From Clavibacter michiganensis (GTDB lineage: Bacteria; Actinomycetota; Actinomycetes; Actinomycetales; Microbacteriaceae): a stretch of 64,000 bases of DNA. The notes below the pieces were generated by a model. The model made no database searches. It saw only the letters and a program-made list of their open reading frames with translations, and had not been told where the DNA came from. This document shows positions 25,034 through 34,106 of the stretch, piece by piece. Position numbers and translations under genes: made by a program. Each line of letters begins with the position of its first letter. Positions within the stretch are counted from its first letter, which is position 1. The stretch covers positions 1,178,001-1,242,000 of the forward strand of contig NZ_CP080437.1 of assembly GCF_021216655.1 (NCBI RefSeq), read 5' to 3'.

Positions 25034-26667
25034 GCGCGGGCCCCGCGGATCCCGCGACCGGGGATCGCCCGGATCAGCTCCTGCGTGTACTCGTGCTGCG
25101 GTTCGTGGAACACGTCGTCCACCCGTCCTCCCTCGACCTGTCGGCCGCGCCGGAGCACGGAGACCGTGTCGGCGATCTGCCGCACGACCGCGAGGTCGTG
25201 CGAGATGAACACGTACGTGAGACCGAGCTCGGACTGCAGCCGCGCGAGCAGCCGCAGCACCTGCGCCTGCACCGTCACGTCGAGCGCCGAGACGGCCTCG
25301 TCGAACACCACCAGCTCGGGCCGGAGGATGAGCGCGCGGGCGATCGCGACGCGCTGCCGCTGTCCGCCGGAGAGCTCCCGCGGGCGGCGGTCGGCGGTCT
25401 CGGCCGGCAGGTCGACGAGCCGCAGGTGCTCGGCGACAGCCTCCCTGCGCGCGGACGCGTCGCCCGCGCCCGCGCCGTCGCGGAAGTTGAGGAGCGGCTC
25501 GCGCACGATCTCCGCGACCGTCTGCCGCGGATCCAGCGACCCGAACGGGTTCTGGTGAACGAGCTGCGCGGTGCGCCGGAACCCGCGGAGCCCCCGACCG
25601 CGGAGGCCGGCCACGTCGACGCCGCCGACGCGGACCTCGCCCGCCGTCGGCCGGTCGAAGCCCGCGATGACGCGCCCGGTCGTGGTCTTGCCGGAGCCCG
25701 ACTCCCCCACGATCGCGTGCGTCGTGCCGCGCGGCACCCGGAAGGAGACGTCGTCGACGGCCACGAGCGGGGATCCGCCGCGGCGCCGGAACTCGCGGCG
25801 GAGTCCGGCGACCTCGACGAGCGGCGGCGCGGCGGGATCCACGACCGCGGGCGAGCGCTCCACCACCTGCCGGAACGACGGCGCGTCCGCGAGGAGCACC
25901 CGCGTGTAGGCGGAGGCCGGCGACGCGAGCACGCGCGCGGCCGGTCCCGTCTCCTGCACGCGGCCGCGCTGCATCACGACCACCTCGTCGGCGCGCTCGG
26001 CGGCGACCGCCAGGTCGTGCGTGATCATCAGCAGCCCCGCGCCGGTCTCCTCCCGGAGCCGGTCGAGCAGGTCGAGCACGCGGCGCTGCACGGTCACGTC
26101 GAGGGCGCTCGTGGGCTCGTCGGCGATGATCAGCTCCGGCTCGAGCGCGATCGCCGCGGCGATGAGCACGCGCTGGCGCATGCCGCCGGAGAGCTCGTGC
26201 GGGTGCTGCCGGGCGCGCGTCTCCGGGTCGTCGATGCCGACGCGCTCGAGGAGGTCGAGCACGCGGGCGCGGTTCCGACGGCGGTCGCGGGATCCGTGGA
26301 TCCGCAGCCCCTCGGCGACGCTCGCCCCGATGGTGGCCACGGGGTCGAGGGAGCTGCCCGGATCCTGCGGCACGAGCCCGATGCGGCGCCCGCGGATGCC
26401 GCGCAGCCGCGACTCCCCGATGCCGACCAGCTCCGTGCCGCCGAGCGCGATGCCCCCTCCCGCGATGGTGCCGTTGCGGGCGAGGAGCCCGACCACGGCC
26501 TGCGCGACGGACGACTTGCCGGACCCGGACTCGCCGACGAGCGCCGTGACACGCCCCGCGGTGATCTCGAAGGAGACGCCGTCGACCGCGCGGCGGGTGC
26601 CCGCCGCCGTCCGGTAGTCCACCTGCAGGTCGCGCACGGCGAGGAGCGGATGCGTGGGATCGGTCAT
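25030..26667 (-). CDS. Fused oligopeptide-type ABC transporter ATPase (two NBDs)
   Basis: 545 residues containing two complete ABC ATPase domains, equivalent to fused DppD and DppF. First domain: Walker A GESGSGKSS, Q-loop QDPGSSLDP, signature LSGGMRQR, Walker B IIADEPTSALD. Second domain (from about residue 275): Walker A GESGSGKTT, HQNPFGSLDP, signature LSGGQRQR, Walker B VVFDEAVSALD, where Glu-Pro is replaced by Glu-Ala. The C-terminal tail (PQHEYTQELIRAIPG) is the oligo_HPY element. It powers uptake with the two permeases and binding protein upstream; ATGA overlaps on both sides. Confidence 0.93.
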   Translation of the reverse strand: MTDPTHPLLAVRDLQVDYRTAAGTRRAVDGVSFEITAGRVTALVGESGSGKSSVAQAVVGLLARNGTIAGGGIALGGTELVGIGESRLRGIRGRRIGLVPQDPGSSLDPVATIGASVAEGLRIHGSRDRRRNRARVLDLLERVGIDDPETRARQHPHELSGGMRQRVLIAAAIALEPELIIADEPTSALDVTVQRRVLDLLDRLREETGAGLLMITHDLAVAAERADEVVVMQRGRVQETGPAARVLASPASAYTRVLLADAPSFRQVVERSPAVVDPAAPPLVEVAGLRREFRRRGGSPLVAVDDVSFRVPRGTTHAIVGESGSGKTTTGRVIAGFDRPTAGEVRVGGVDVAGLRGRGLRGFRRTAQLVHQNPFGSLDPRQTVAEIVREPLLNFRDGAGAGDASARREAVAEHLRLVDLPAETADRRPRELSGGQRQRVAIARALILRPELVVFDEAVSALDVTVQAQVLRLLARLQSELGLTYVFISHDLAVVRQIADTVSVLRRGRQVEGGRVDDVFHEPQHEYTQELIRAIPGRGIRGARA

Positions 26668-27512
26668 GCGAGCTGCCCTCCGCGGATCGACTGGCTGATG
26701 CGGTTGGTCGCGAGCACGACGGCCACGACCACGGCGCCCGGGAGCACCGTGAGCCACCACGCGGTGGCCACGTAGTCGCGGCCCTCCGCGACGAGCAGGC
26801 CCCACTCGGGCGTGGGCGGCGGGGCGCCGTAGCCGAGGAAGCCGAGCGTGGAGATCTGCAGGATCGCGGATCCGAACTGGAGGGCCGCGAGCGCGATCAC
26901 GGGCGTGAGCGAGTTCGGCAGCACGTGCCGGCGCAGCACCTGCACGAGGGTGCCGCCGGATCCGTACGCCGCCTCGACGTACTCGCTGATCCGCACGCGC
27001 ACCACCTCCGCCCGCGACAGCCGCGCGAACACGGCGATGGACGTGACACCCACCGCGATCGCGGCGTTCGTGGTGCCGAAGCCCAGCAGGATCACGATGC
27101 TCAAGCTGAGCAGCAGGCCCGGGATCGCGAGCAGCACGTCGACGAGCCGCATGAGCACGTCGTCGACGATGCCGCCGACCGTGCCCGCGACCACGCCGAG
27201 GAGCGTGCCGACGACGAGACCGACGAGCACCGCGACGACCGCGCCGACGACCGACTGCGACGCCCCGAACACGACGCGCGTGTAGAGGTCGCGGCCGGTG
27301 GAGTCGGTGCCGAACCAGTGCGCGGCGCTCGGCGCCTGCAGCGACGGCGCGACGGACGCGGTCGGGCTGCCGGACGCGAAGAGGCCGGGGACGAGCGCCC
27401 ACAGCAGCATCACGAGCACGACGAGGACAGGGATCACGAGGCCGCCGGCGAGGCGCGCCCGGCTGCGGGGACGCGCGCGGGGCGCGTCGATGGTGGCGAG
27501 CGTGGCGCTCAT
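26664..27512 (-). CDS. ABC transporter permease, DppC-like
   Basis: 282 residues. N-terminal helix, then HWFGTDSTGRDLYTRVVFGA, the DppC/OppC-type N-terminal motif, and the BPD_transp_1 domain with the EAA-like loop EYVEAAYGSGGTLVQVLRRH, VLPNSLTPV. Six membrane segments are expected. It overlaps the DppB-like gene by ATGA and the ATPase gene by ATGA. It forms the translocation channel with the other permease. Confidence 0.92.
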   Translation of the reverse strand: MSATLATIDAPRARPRSRARLAGGLVIPVLVVLVMLLWALVPGLFASGSPTASVAPSLQAPSAAHWFGTDSTGRDLYTRVVFGASQSVVGAVVAVLVGLVVGTLLGVVAGTVGGIVDDVLMRLVDVLLAIPGLLLSLSIVILLGFGTTNAAIAVGVTSIAVFARLSRAEVVRVRISEYVEAAYGSGGTLVQVLRRHVLPNSLTPVIALAALQFGSAILQISTLGFLGYGAPPPTPEWGLLVAEGRDYVATAWWLTVLPGAVVVAVVLATNRISQSIRGGQLA

Positions 27513-28444
27513 CGCGCACCTCCTCTGCGCAGGCGCGCGTCGAGAACGGGGTAGAGCAGGTCGACCGCGAGGTTGATCACGACGTAGGCGACCGTGGAGA
27601 GCACGACGACCGCGAGCAGCACCGGACTGTCGCGGCTCGCGACCGCCTGCACGGTGAGCTGGCCGACGCCCGCGCGGCCGAACACGGCCTCGGTGACGAC
27701 CGCCCCGCCGACGAGCTCGCCGAACAGCAGCCCGGCCATCGTCAGCGTGGGCAGCAGCGCGTTCCGGCCGACGCCGTGCAGCAGCAGCCACGGCGTGCCG
27801 GCACCGCGGGCCCGCACCACCTCGACGAACGGCATGGCCGACACGTCGTCGATGCTGCGGATGAGCACCTGCGCGAGCGGCGCCGCGATCGGCACGGCGA
27901 TCGTGAGCACCGGCAGGATCAGCGCCTCGCCGGGGCTCGCGCCGATGATCGGCACCAGCCCGAGCCGGAACGACAGCACCTGGATGAGGATGATCCCCAC
28001 CCAGAACACGGGCAGCGAGACGAGCAGCGGCGGCAGGTCGCGGAAGACCCGACGGATCCACCTGGCACCGCCGTACGTCGCGAGGAACGCGATCGGCACG
28101 GCCAGCACCACGGCGACCAGGAGGCCGAGCACCGCGAGCACGAGCGTCGACGGGATCGCGGTGGCGAGCAGCGTCGACACGGCCGCGCCGCTCTGCACCG
28201 AGTACCCGAGCTGCCCCTGCGCGAACGCGGCGGCGGACTCGCCGAGCCGCACGATGAGCGGGCGGTCGGCGCCGTACGACTCGCGGATCGCCGCGAGCTG
28301 CTCGGGCGCGAGGCCGAGCTCGGGGCCGCCGTAGCGGGCGAGCACCGCGTCGCCGGGCAGCGCGGCGAGCAACACGTAGGCCACGACGTAGGCGAGGACG
28401 AGCACGATGACGGCCTGCCCGGCGCGCCGGATGGCGTAGCTCAT
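27509..28444 (-). CDS. ABC transporter permease, DppB-like
   Basis: 311 residues: the DppB-type start (IRRAGQAVIVLVLAYVVAYV), the periplasmic LPGDAVLARYG segment, GQLGYSVQSGAAVSTLLATA, and the EAA loop FVEVVRARGAGTPWLLLHGV, GRNALLPTLT. Six membrane helices. The first of the coupled permease-ATPase-oxygenase genes; it follows the binding protein gene after a 40-bp gap. Confidence 0.92.
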   Translation of the reverse strand: MSYAIRRAGQAVIVLVLAYVVAYVLLAALPGDAVLARYGGPELGLAPEQLAAIRESYGADRPLIVRLGESAAAFAQGQLGYSVQSGAAVSTLLATAIPSTLVLAVLGLLVAVVLAVPIAFLATYGGARWIRRVFRDLPPLLVSLPVFWVGIILIQVLSFRLGLVPIIGASPGEALILPVLTIAVPIAAPLAQVLIRSIDDVSAMPFVEVVRARGAGTPWLLLHGVGRNALLPTLTMAGLLFGELVGGAVVTEAVFGRAGVGQLTVQAVASRDSPVLLAVVVLSTVAYVVINLAVDLLYPVLDARLRRGGAR

Positions 28445-28484
28445 CGCGGTCCCCCGCCCGTCGACAGGGGAAGGACGCCCCGCA

Positions 28485-30137
28485 TCAGCGGTCGAGCCAG
28501 ACGCCCGCGAACACTGGGCGGCCGACCGACTCGGTGGCGAAGCCCCGCACGTCGCCGCGGAGGCCGTAGACCTGGGGCTCCTCGAACAGCGGCAGCACGT
28601 AGGCCTGGTCGGCGATGCGTTGCTGGGTAGCGGCGGACGCGGCCTGGCGGCCCTCCGTCGTGGGCTCCGACGCGATGCGGGTGAGGAGCGCGTCCAGCTC
28701 CGGGTCGGCGATGCTGCCGTCCGCGGGGTTCCGGTTGAGCAGCACGTTGCGGTTGGTGGAGGAGTACTGCGACTTGAGGACGTCGTAGTCCGAGCGGCCG
28801 ACCATCGAGTGGTACGCCTCGAGCGCGTCCGGGTCCTGCGAGGCCTTCGTCTGCGCGGCCTGGTCGCCCGAGAACAGCTCCACCTCCACGCCGATCTCCG
28901 CGAGCTGCGACTGGATCAGCGTCACGACCTCCTTGGAGCGCGGCTGCGGGAGCGCCTCGTTGACGACGAGCTCCAGCTTCCGTCCGTCCTTCTGGCGGAT
29001 GCCGTCGGATCCGGGGACCCAGCCGGCCTCGTCGAGGAGCGCGGCGGCCTTGTCGGCGTCATGCGCGTAGTACGAGGAGGTGTCGACGTAGCCGAGCGCG
29101 CTCTTCGCGAGCACGCCGGTCGCGAGCGGGTAGCTGTCGCTGAAGAGGGTGTCGAGGATCGCCTGCCGGTCGACGCCCGCGATGATCGCCTGTCGGACGC
29201 GCACGTCCTCGAGCTGCGGCGTGCGGAAGCGGAGGTTGATGCCGTTGTCGACGCCGTTGGTCGCCGCCGCGACGAGCTGGAGGTCGCCCGTGCGGAACTG
29301 CGCCTCGTCGGGCGCCTCGATCTGCCGGGCGACGTCGGCCTGCCCGGCCACGACCGTGCCGACCCGCACGCTGTCCTCGGCGGCGACGATGAGGTCCACC
29401 CCGTCGACGAGCGGCCGGCCCTGGTGGGCGGCCTCGGGCGGCGCCCAGTCGTAGTCCTCGCGGGCGGCGAGCTGGATCTGCGTGCCCACCGACTCCCCGG
29501 ACACCGTGAACGGCCCGCTGCCGATGACCGTCTCCGCCTGCCCGGGCCCGAAACCGTCGTCGGCCTTGGCGAGCGTCGAGTCGGACACGAGCCCCGAGTT
29601 GATGGTCGAGGTGGCCTGCGCGAAGCCGGGCGCGGGAGCCGTGAAGTGGAACCTGACGGTGTCCGCGTCGACGACCTCGCCGCGGTCGTAGTTGTTGATC
29701 GCCTCGCTGACGGTGAGCGCTCGGTCGACGTCGCCCTTGCCGTAGAGGTCGAAGTTCGCGACGACGTTCTGGGCGGTGAGCGGGGTGCCGTCGGAGTAGG
29801 TCACGTCGGTGCGGATGTCGAACGTGTACTCGGTCGCGTCGGCGTTCACCTCGGGCAGCGCCGTCGCGATCCACGGCTCGAGCTCGAGCGTCTCCGGGTC
29901 CTGCCAGAGCAGCCGGTCGGTGATGTTGTTGACGACGGCACCGTTCGGGTAGAAGCCGGCGGCCGGCGGGTAGAGCGTCGTCCAGGTCTGCGGCTCGAGG
30001 TAGGTGAGCGTGCCGCCGGCCTTCGGTTCGCCGCTCGCCGCTTGATCCCCTCCGCCGCCCGCCGAGCAGCCCGCCAGCAGTCCGGTCGCCGCGACGAGGG
30101 CGGTGAGGGCGATGACGGGGCGGGGAGGACGAGGCAT
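28485..30137 (-). CDS. Lipoprotein substrate-binding protein, KPN_01854-like
   Basis: 550 residues, family-5 extracellular solute-binding protein. The lipobox LLAGC (Cys at about residue 24) is followed by a Gly-rich tether and GGTLTYLEPQTWTTLYPPAA, then YTFDIRTDVTYSDGTPLTAQ and a C-terminal QQRIADQAYVLPLFEEPQVY block, all typical of SBP_bac_5. It is anchored on the outer face of the membrane and delivers substrate to the two permeases. GCAGGAG precedes the ATG. Family-5 proteins bind peptides, nickel chelates, glycosides or opines, so substrate cannot be read directly. The setting with a luciferase-like oxygenase and CMD proteins matches the uncharacterised group I recall as KPN_01854. Confidence 0.88.
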   Translation of the reverse strand: MPRPPRPVIALTALVAATGLLAGCSAGGGGDQAASGEPKAGGTLTYLEPQTWTTLYPPAAGFYPNGAVVNNITDRLLWQDPETLELEPWIATALPEVNADATEYTFDIRTDVTYSDGTPLTAQNVVANFDLYGKGDVDRALTVSEAINNYDRGEVVDADTVRFHFTAPAPGFAQATSTINSGLVSDSTLAKADDGFGPGQAETVIGSGPFTVSGESVGTQIQLAAREDYDWAPPEAAHQGRPLVDGVDLIVAAEDSVRVGTVVAGQADVARQIEAPDEAQFRTGDLQLVAAATNGVDNGINLRFRTPQLEDVRVRQAIIAGVDRQAILDTLFSDSYPLATGVLAKSALGYVDTSSYYAHDADKAAALLDEAGWVPGSDGIRQKDGRKLELVVNEALPQPRSKEVVTLIQSQLAEIGVEVELFSGDQAAQTKASQDPDALEAYHSMVGRSDYDVLKSQYSSTNRNVLLNRNPADGSIADPELDALLTRIASEPTTEGRQAASAATQQRIADQAYVLPLFEEPQVYGLRGDVRGFATESVGRPVFAGVWLDR

Positions 30138-30218
30138 GGTTCTGCTCCTGCGTGTGCTGTGCGTGGATGGGTGAGACGACTCCAACACGCATGCAGGGTC
30201 TTCGCAGGGCCGCGGAAC

Positions 30219-30256
30219 ACGCGGCGTAACGGGGTGCAACGCGGCGTCATGCGGGG
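30219..30256 (-). promoter_or_regulatory. Repeated ACGCGGCGT element upstream of the ABC operon
   Basis: ACGCGGCGT occurs at 30219-30227 and again at 30239-30247, exactly 20 bp apart, 82-110 bp upstream of the binding-protein start. The same nine bases occur at 20321-20329 upstream of the MHS transporter. A regulator binding site is possible. Confidence 0.3.
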
Positions 30257-30350
30257 AATGCCACCCGCGTGCTCGCCGTTGCGGCGCCGGCGTGACGCCT
30301 CGCCGCCGTCGGCTCCGCTGCCGGATGCCGACGCCCTCTAGGGTTCCGGG

Positions 30351-30842
30351 ATGACCACGCACCCCACCGTCCGTCCCGCCGTGCCCGACGACGCCGACGG
30401 GATCGCCGAGGTCCACATCCGCACCTGGCAGGAGACGTACGCGCACCTGCTGCCGGCCGCGTACCTCGACGGCCTGGACGTCGCGGCGCGCGCCGAGCAG
30501 TGGCGGGGCTCGCTGGGTGACGCTTCCGGGGCTCCGACCTTCGTCGCCCTCGACGACGACCGCATCGTCGGCTTCGCGCTCGCGGGACCGGCGCGCGACG
30601 AGGATCCGCCGCGGCCCTTCCAGCTCTACGCGATCAACGTGGTCGCGTCCGCGCACGGCACCGGCGCCGGCCAGGCCCTGTTCGACGCGGCCGTCGGCGA
30701 CTCCCCCGCCTACCTCTGGGCCGCCGACGACAACCCGCGCGCGGCGGCGTTCTACCGCCGCAACGGGTTCGCGCGCGACGGGGGCGTCGAGCGGCAGACG
30801 TACCAGGGGGCGGAGATGGTCACGGTGCGGATGGTGCGGTGA
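30351..30842 (+). CDS. GNAT-family N-acetyltransferase
   Basis: 163 residues. Typical GNAT layout: VRPAVPDDADGIAEVHIRTW at the start, the beta-4 strand PFQLYAINVVASAHGTGAGQ-AL that forms the acetyl-CoA pyrophosphate loop (motif A, normally R/Q-x-x-G-x-G/A; here HGTGAG), and DDNPRAAAFYRRNGFARDGG as motif B. It transfers an acetyl group from acetyl-CoA to an unknown amine. Monocistronic, divergent from the ABC operon and convergent with the lanthipeptide transporter genes. Confidence 0.87.
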   Translation: MTTHPTVRPAVPDDADGIAEVHIRTWQETYAHLLPAAYLDGLDVAARAEQWRGSLGDASGAPTFVALDDDRIVGFALAGPARDEDPPRPFQLYAINVVASAHGTGAGQALFDAAVGDSPAYLWAADDNPRAAAFYRRNGFARDGGVERQTYQGAEMVTVRMVR

Positions 30843-30878
30843 GGATGCGGGCGCGAGGCCCGCGGACCGACGCGCCGC

Positions 30879-31634
30879 TCAGCGGAGCTTGACCACGCGG
30901 ATCGCCGCGAGGGTGAGGAGGACGACGAGCGCGCCGAGGCCCACGCTCGTCGCGAGGAGCGGCAGGGTGTCCGCCGCCGTGAGGCCCCCGGATCCCGCGA
31001 TCGCCGTCGACCCCAGGTTCAGCGCCCGGGTGTTGATCGCCTGCGGGAGCACCTCCGCCAGCGGACGCAGGGCCGCCGAGGTCACGGCGGCGACGCCCGC
31101 GACGCACCCGACGAGGCACAGCGCGACCGGCGCCGCGAAGGACCGCAGGAGCAGCGACAGCAGGGACTGGACGGCGATGAGGGGCAGCGCCGCCACGGTC
31201 GCGATCAGCCCCACGAGGAGGAACGCGACGGGGAACGGGCCGTCCAGCCGGAGCACGAACAGCCCGGACACCGCCGTGCCGCCGACGAGCACCGCCTGCA
31301 TCAGCGCCACCGGCACGAGGATCGCCACGATCTTCGCCAGCACGAGCCGGATCGGTCGCGCGGTCGCCGTCAGCAGGGCGTTCCAGTTGGTGCCGCGGTG
31401 CTCGACGCGCCAGATGGCCGCCGCGAGCAGGCTGATGCCCATCGAGTAGAAGAGCAGGCCGTAGAACAGCACCGCCTGCGAGGTGAAGGACGCCCACCCG
31501 GAGTCCAGGGTCTGCGTGTTGTTCGCCAGGTTGATGGTGCCGGTGACGACTGCCAGGAGCGGCAGCAGCACCGCGATGATCCAGATGCTGGAGCGCTTGA
31601 GCTTCACGGCCTCGGCTCGGAACACGCCCGTCAC
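30879..31634 (-). CDS. Lanthipeptide-cluster ABC permease (LanE/LanG-like) 1
   Basis: 251 residues, GTG start overlapping the stop of the preceding permease gene (GTGA). ABC-2 type membrane protein with six hydrophobic segments; the start (FRAEAVKLKRSSIWIIAVLL) and WRVEHRGTNWNALLTATARP are characteristic of lantibiotic immunity permeases of the LanE/MutE/G type. With the second permease and the LanF-like ATPase it would form an exporter giving self-protection against michiganin A, and perhaps the peptide exporter itself since no LanT is present. Confidence 0.85.
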   Translation of the reverse strand: MTGVFRAEAVKLKRSSIWIIAVLLPLLAVVTGTINLANNTQTLDSGWASFTSQAVLFYGLLFYSMGISLLAAAIWRVEHRGTNWNALLTATARPIRLVLAKIVAILVPVALMQAVLVGGTAVSGLFVLRLDGPFPVAFLLVGLIATVAALPLIAVQSLLSLLLRSFAAPVALCLVGCVAGVAAVTSAALRPLAEVLPQAINTRALNLGSTAIAGSGGLTAADTLPLLATSVGLGALVVLLTLAAIRVVKLR

Positions 31635-32383
31635 CTCTCCACGCGGTCGAGCCGGATCGTCGCGAGCGCGAAGGCCGCCGCGACCACGACGAGGAAGCCG
31701 GCGATCCACCCGAGCGGCGAGGCGACGTAGCCCACGCCCGCGTCCGACTGGCCGGCCTGCGAGATGACGGCGTAGTACCCCCACGGGATGGCCCGGCTCG
31801 CGACGGACGGGAGCAGGAGGGAGAAGACGGCCAGGAAGGCGCCCAGCATCCCCACGCCCACGCTGATGAGCTGGTTCTCGACGCGCGCCGCGAGCCAGAC
31901 GTGCAGCGCGCAGAACGCCACGTCGACCAGGTAGAGCAGGAGCGTGTACAGCGCCCACGGCCCCACCTCGACGGGCACCCGGATCCCGGCGGCGTACCCG
32001 GCGGCGATCACGAGCAGCGATTGGATCAGCACGGCGGGCACGAGGAGCACCGCGAGGGCCACGAGCTTGGCCCGGCACAGCTCCCCCGCCGTGCGTCCCG
32101 CGCCCGCCGCGAGGATCCACCCGCCCGCCTGGTGCTCGATGTCGGTCTGGCGGCTCGCGATCACCGCGGTGAGGATCGGCGAGGTCATCGCCGCCATGAG
32201 CGTGTAGCCGAGCAGGAGCGCGGCCCAGGGGCGCGCGCCCGGATCGTCGAAGCCCGCACGCGTGCTGCCCGCGAACTGCGACGCCGAGCTCAGGGCGGCG
32301 ACGGCCACCACCATGCCGATGAGCAGCGGGAGCGAGCGGAGCCGGTGCATCTTGCGGAACTCGATCGCCACGGCGCGCCTCAC
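31631..32383 (-). CDS. Lanthipeptide-cluster ABC permease (LanE/LanG-like) 2
   Basis: 250 residues from a GTG that overlaps the LanF stop (GTGA). It opens with AVAIEFRKMHRLRSLPLLIG and has six membrane segments, with RQTDIEHQAGGWILAAGAGR between helices 2 and 3, matching the H/R-x-x-E-H-x-x-x-x-W loop seen in lantibiotic permeases. It pairs with permease 1. Codon use and composition match the chromosome, so the cluster does not look recently acquired. Confidence 0.83.
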   Translation of the reverse strand: MRRAVAIEFRKMHRLRSLPLLIGMVVAVAALSSASQFAGSTRAGFDDPGARPWAALLLGYTLMAAMTSPILTAVIASRQTDIEHQAGGWILAAGAGRTAGELCRAKLVALAVLLVPAVLIQSLLVIAAGYAAGIRVPVEVGPWALYTLLLYLVDVAFCALHVWLAARVENQLISVGVGMLGAFLAVFSLLLPSVASRAIPWGYYAVISQAGQSDAGVGYVASPLGWIAGFLVVVAAAFALATIRLDRVER

Positions 32384-33279
32384 AGCTGCCCCCCGCGCCC
32401 GGTGATGTCCATGAACACGTCCTCCAGGCTCTGCGGCAGCCGCCGCACCTCGTGCACGGGCACGTCGGCCGCCACGAGCCGGCGCACGATGTCCGCGGTC
32501 TCGTCCTTGGAGCGGGCGCTGAGCCGGATCCCCTCCGGGCTCCTGGCCGCCCCGGCGACCTCCGCCATGGCCCGGTCCGGCGCGGACGTCTCGATGACGA
32601 GGTCGGGGATGGAGTGCTCGAACAGCTCGGCGCGCGTGCCCTGGAAGATCATCCGGCCGTCGGCCAGGATGCCGAGCACGCCCGCCATCTTCTCGATCTC
32701 GTCGAGGAGGTGGCTGGAGACCATCACGGTGATGCCCTGGCCGGCCAGGTCCATGAGGAGGGAGCGGACCTCCTCGATGCCCGCCGGATCCAGCCCGTTG
32801 GTGGGCTCGTCGAGGACGAGCAGCGAGGGGTCGCGGGCGAGGGCCATGGCGATCCCCAGCCGCTGCTTCATTCCGAGCGAGTACCGGCGCACCAGCTTGT
32901 CGCGGTGCTGCGTGAGCCGCACGGTCGCGAACGCCCGCTCCACCTGGGCCTCCGCGAGCCCGAGCATGTCGCGCACGATCCGCATGTTCTCCCACCCCGT
33001 GAGGTGGCCGTAGCCGGCGGGCGCCTCGATCATGGAGCCGATGGACGGCAGGAGCCCGCCGCGCGTCGCCGGCGTGAGCCGCTGGCCGAACAGGTGGATC
33101 TCGCCCGACGTGGGCTGCGTGAGCCCGAGCAGCATCTTCATGGTCGTGGACTTGCCGGAGCCGTTGGGCCCGAGGAACCCGTACACGGACCCCTGCGGCA
33201 CCTCGATGTCGAGCGCGTCGACGGCGACGTGATCCCGGAACCGCTTGGTGAGCCCGCGGGTGGCGATGACGGCGCTCAT
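32380..33279 (-). CDS. lanF: Lanthipeptide immunity/export ABC ATPase (LanF-like)
   Basis: 299 residues. Walker A GPNGSGKSTTMKM, Q-loop GSMIEAPAGYGHLTGWENM (the Glu-for-Gln E-loop typical of LanF proteins of lantibiotic exporters), signature YSLGMKQRLGIA, Walker B LLVLDEPTNGLDP, H-loop SSHLL. A C-terminal extension of about 80 residues follows. The E-loop supports a lantibiotic resistance transporter rather than a general ABC exporter. It is the first of three coupled transporter genes. Confidence 0.9.
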   Translation of the reverse strand: MSAVIATRGLTKRFRDHVAVDALDIEVPQGSVYGFLGPNGSGKSTTMKMLLGLTQPTSGEIHLFGQRLTPATRGGLLPSIGSMIEAPAGYGHLTGWENMRIVRDMLGLAEAQVERAFATVRLTQHRDKLVRRYSLGMKQRLGIAMALARDPSLLVLDEPTNGLDPAGIEEVRSLLMDLAGQGITVMVSSHLLDEIEKMAGVLGILADGRMIFQGTRAELFEHSIPDLVIETSAPDRAMAEVAGAARSPEGIRLSARSKDETADIVRRLVAADVPVHEVRRLPQSLEDVFMDITGRGGQL

Positions 33280-33431
33280 CGGCGCGGGGGTGTCGTGGTC
33301 GGCATGCCCCCATACTCGGCCGGCCGCCGCGCGGGCGCATCGTGCCGTGGGCCGGTCCCGCCCGGTCCCCTCTCCTGCGATGGGAGGAGCGGGGGCAGGT
33401 CGGCGGGGCCGCGGCCCGCGCGCCGCAGCGG

Positions 33432-34106
33432 TCAGGCGGCGAGGCCCCTCCGGTGCGCCCAGATCACCAGGTGGACGCGGTCGCGCACGGCGAGCTTGGT
33501 GAGGATGTGCCCGACGTGCGTCTTCACCGTGACCTCCGCGATGGACAGGTCGCGGGCGATCTCCGGGTTGGACGCGCCCGTGACGAGGCGCGTGAACACG
33601 ACCCGCTCCCGGTCGGTCAGGACGTCGAGCGCTGCGGTGTCCGGGTCGGGCGGCGCCGTCCTCTCGACGGCCAGCCGCTCGAGGAGCCGCTGCGTGGTGC
33701 TCATCGAGGCGGCGAACGTGCCGTTGTGCACGGACCGGATCGCGTCGACCAGCTGCACGGCGGTGCTGTCCTTCAGCAGGAAGCCGACGGCGCCGGCGCG
33801 CAGCATCCGGATGGCGTAGGAGTCCGTGTCGTGGGTGGTGAGCCCCAGGATCCGCGTCCCCTCGGCGCGCCCGCCCTCCACGAGCCGGCGGGTCGCCTCG
33901 ATGCCGTCGAGGACCGGCATGCGGACGTCCATGAGCACCACGTCCGGGCGGAGCTCGACGACGCGGGCGACGGCCTGCTCGCCGTCCGCGCAGACGCCGA
34001 CCGCGGCCATGTCCGGCTGCGCGTCCACGATGCGGGCGAAGCCATCCCGCACGAGGGACTGGTCGTCGACCACGACGACCCGGATCGGCGCGGGCGCGTC
34101 GGTCAC
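33432..34106 (-). CDS. NarL/LuxR-type response regulator of the lanthipeptide cluster
   Basis: 224 residues from a GTG overlapping the sensor kinase stop (GTGA). Receiver domain with acidic pocket VVVDDQ, phosphoacceptor in DVVLMDVRMP, and the conserved Lys in LLKDST. C-terminal LuxR helix-turn-helix: LTDRERVVFTRLVTGASNPE, IARDLSIAEVTVKTHVGHIL. It probably controls the divergent precursor-lanM promoter and the transporter genes. Confidence 0.92.
   Translation of the reverse strand: MTDAPAPIRVVVVDDQSLVRDGFARIVDAQPDMAAVGVCADGEQAVARVVELRPDVVLMDVRMPVLDGIEATRRLVEGGRAEGTRILGLTTHDTDSYAIRMLRAGAVGFLLKDSTAVQLVDAIRSVHNGTFAASMSTTQRLLERLAVERTAPPDPDTAALDVLTDRERVVFTRLVTGASNPEIARDLSIAEVTVKTHVGHILTKLAVRDRVHLVIWAHRRGLAA

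Noticed and set aside
30838..30878. Terminator search between the GNAT and lantibiotic permease genes
   Set aside because: Only short imperfect pairings were found; not strong enough to annotate.
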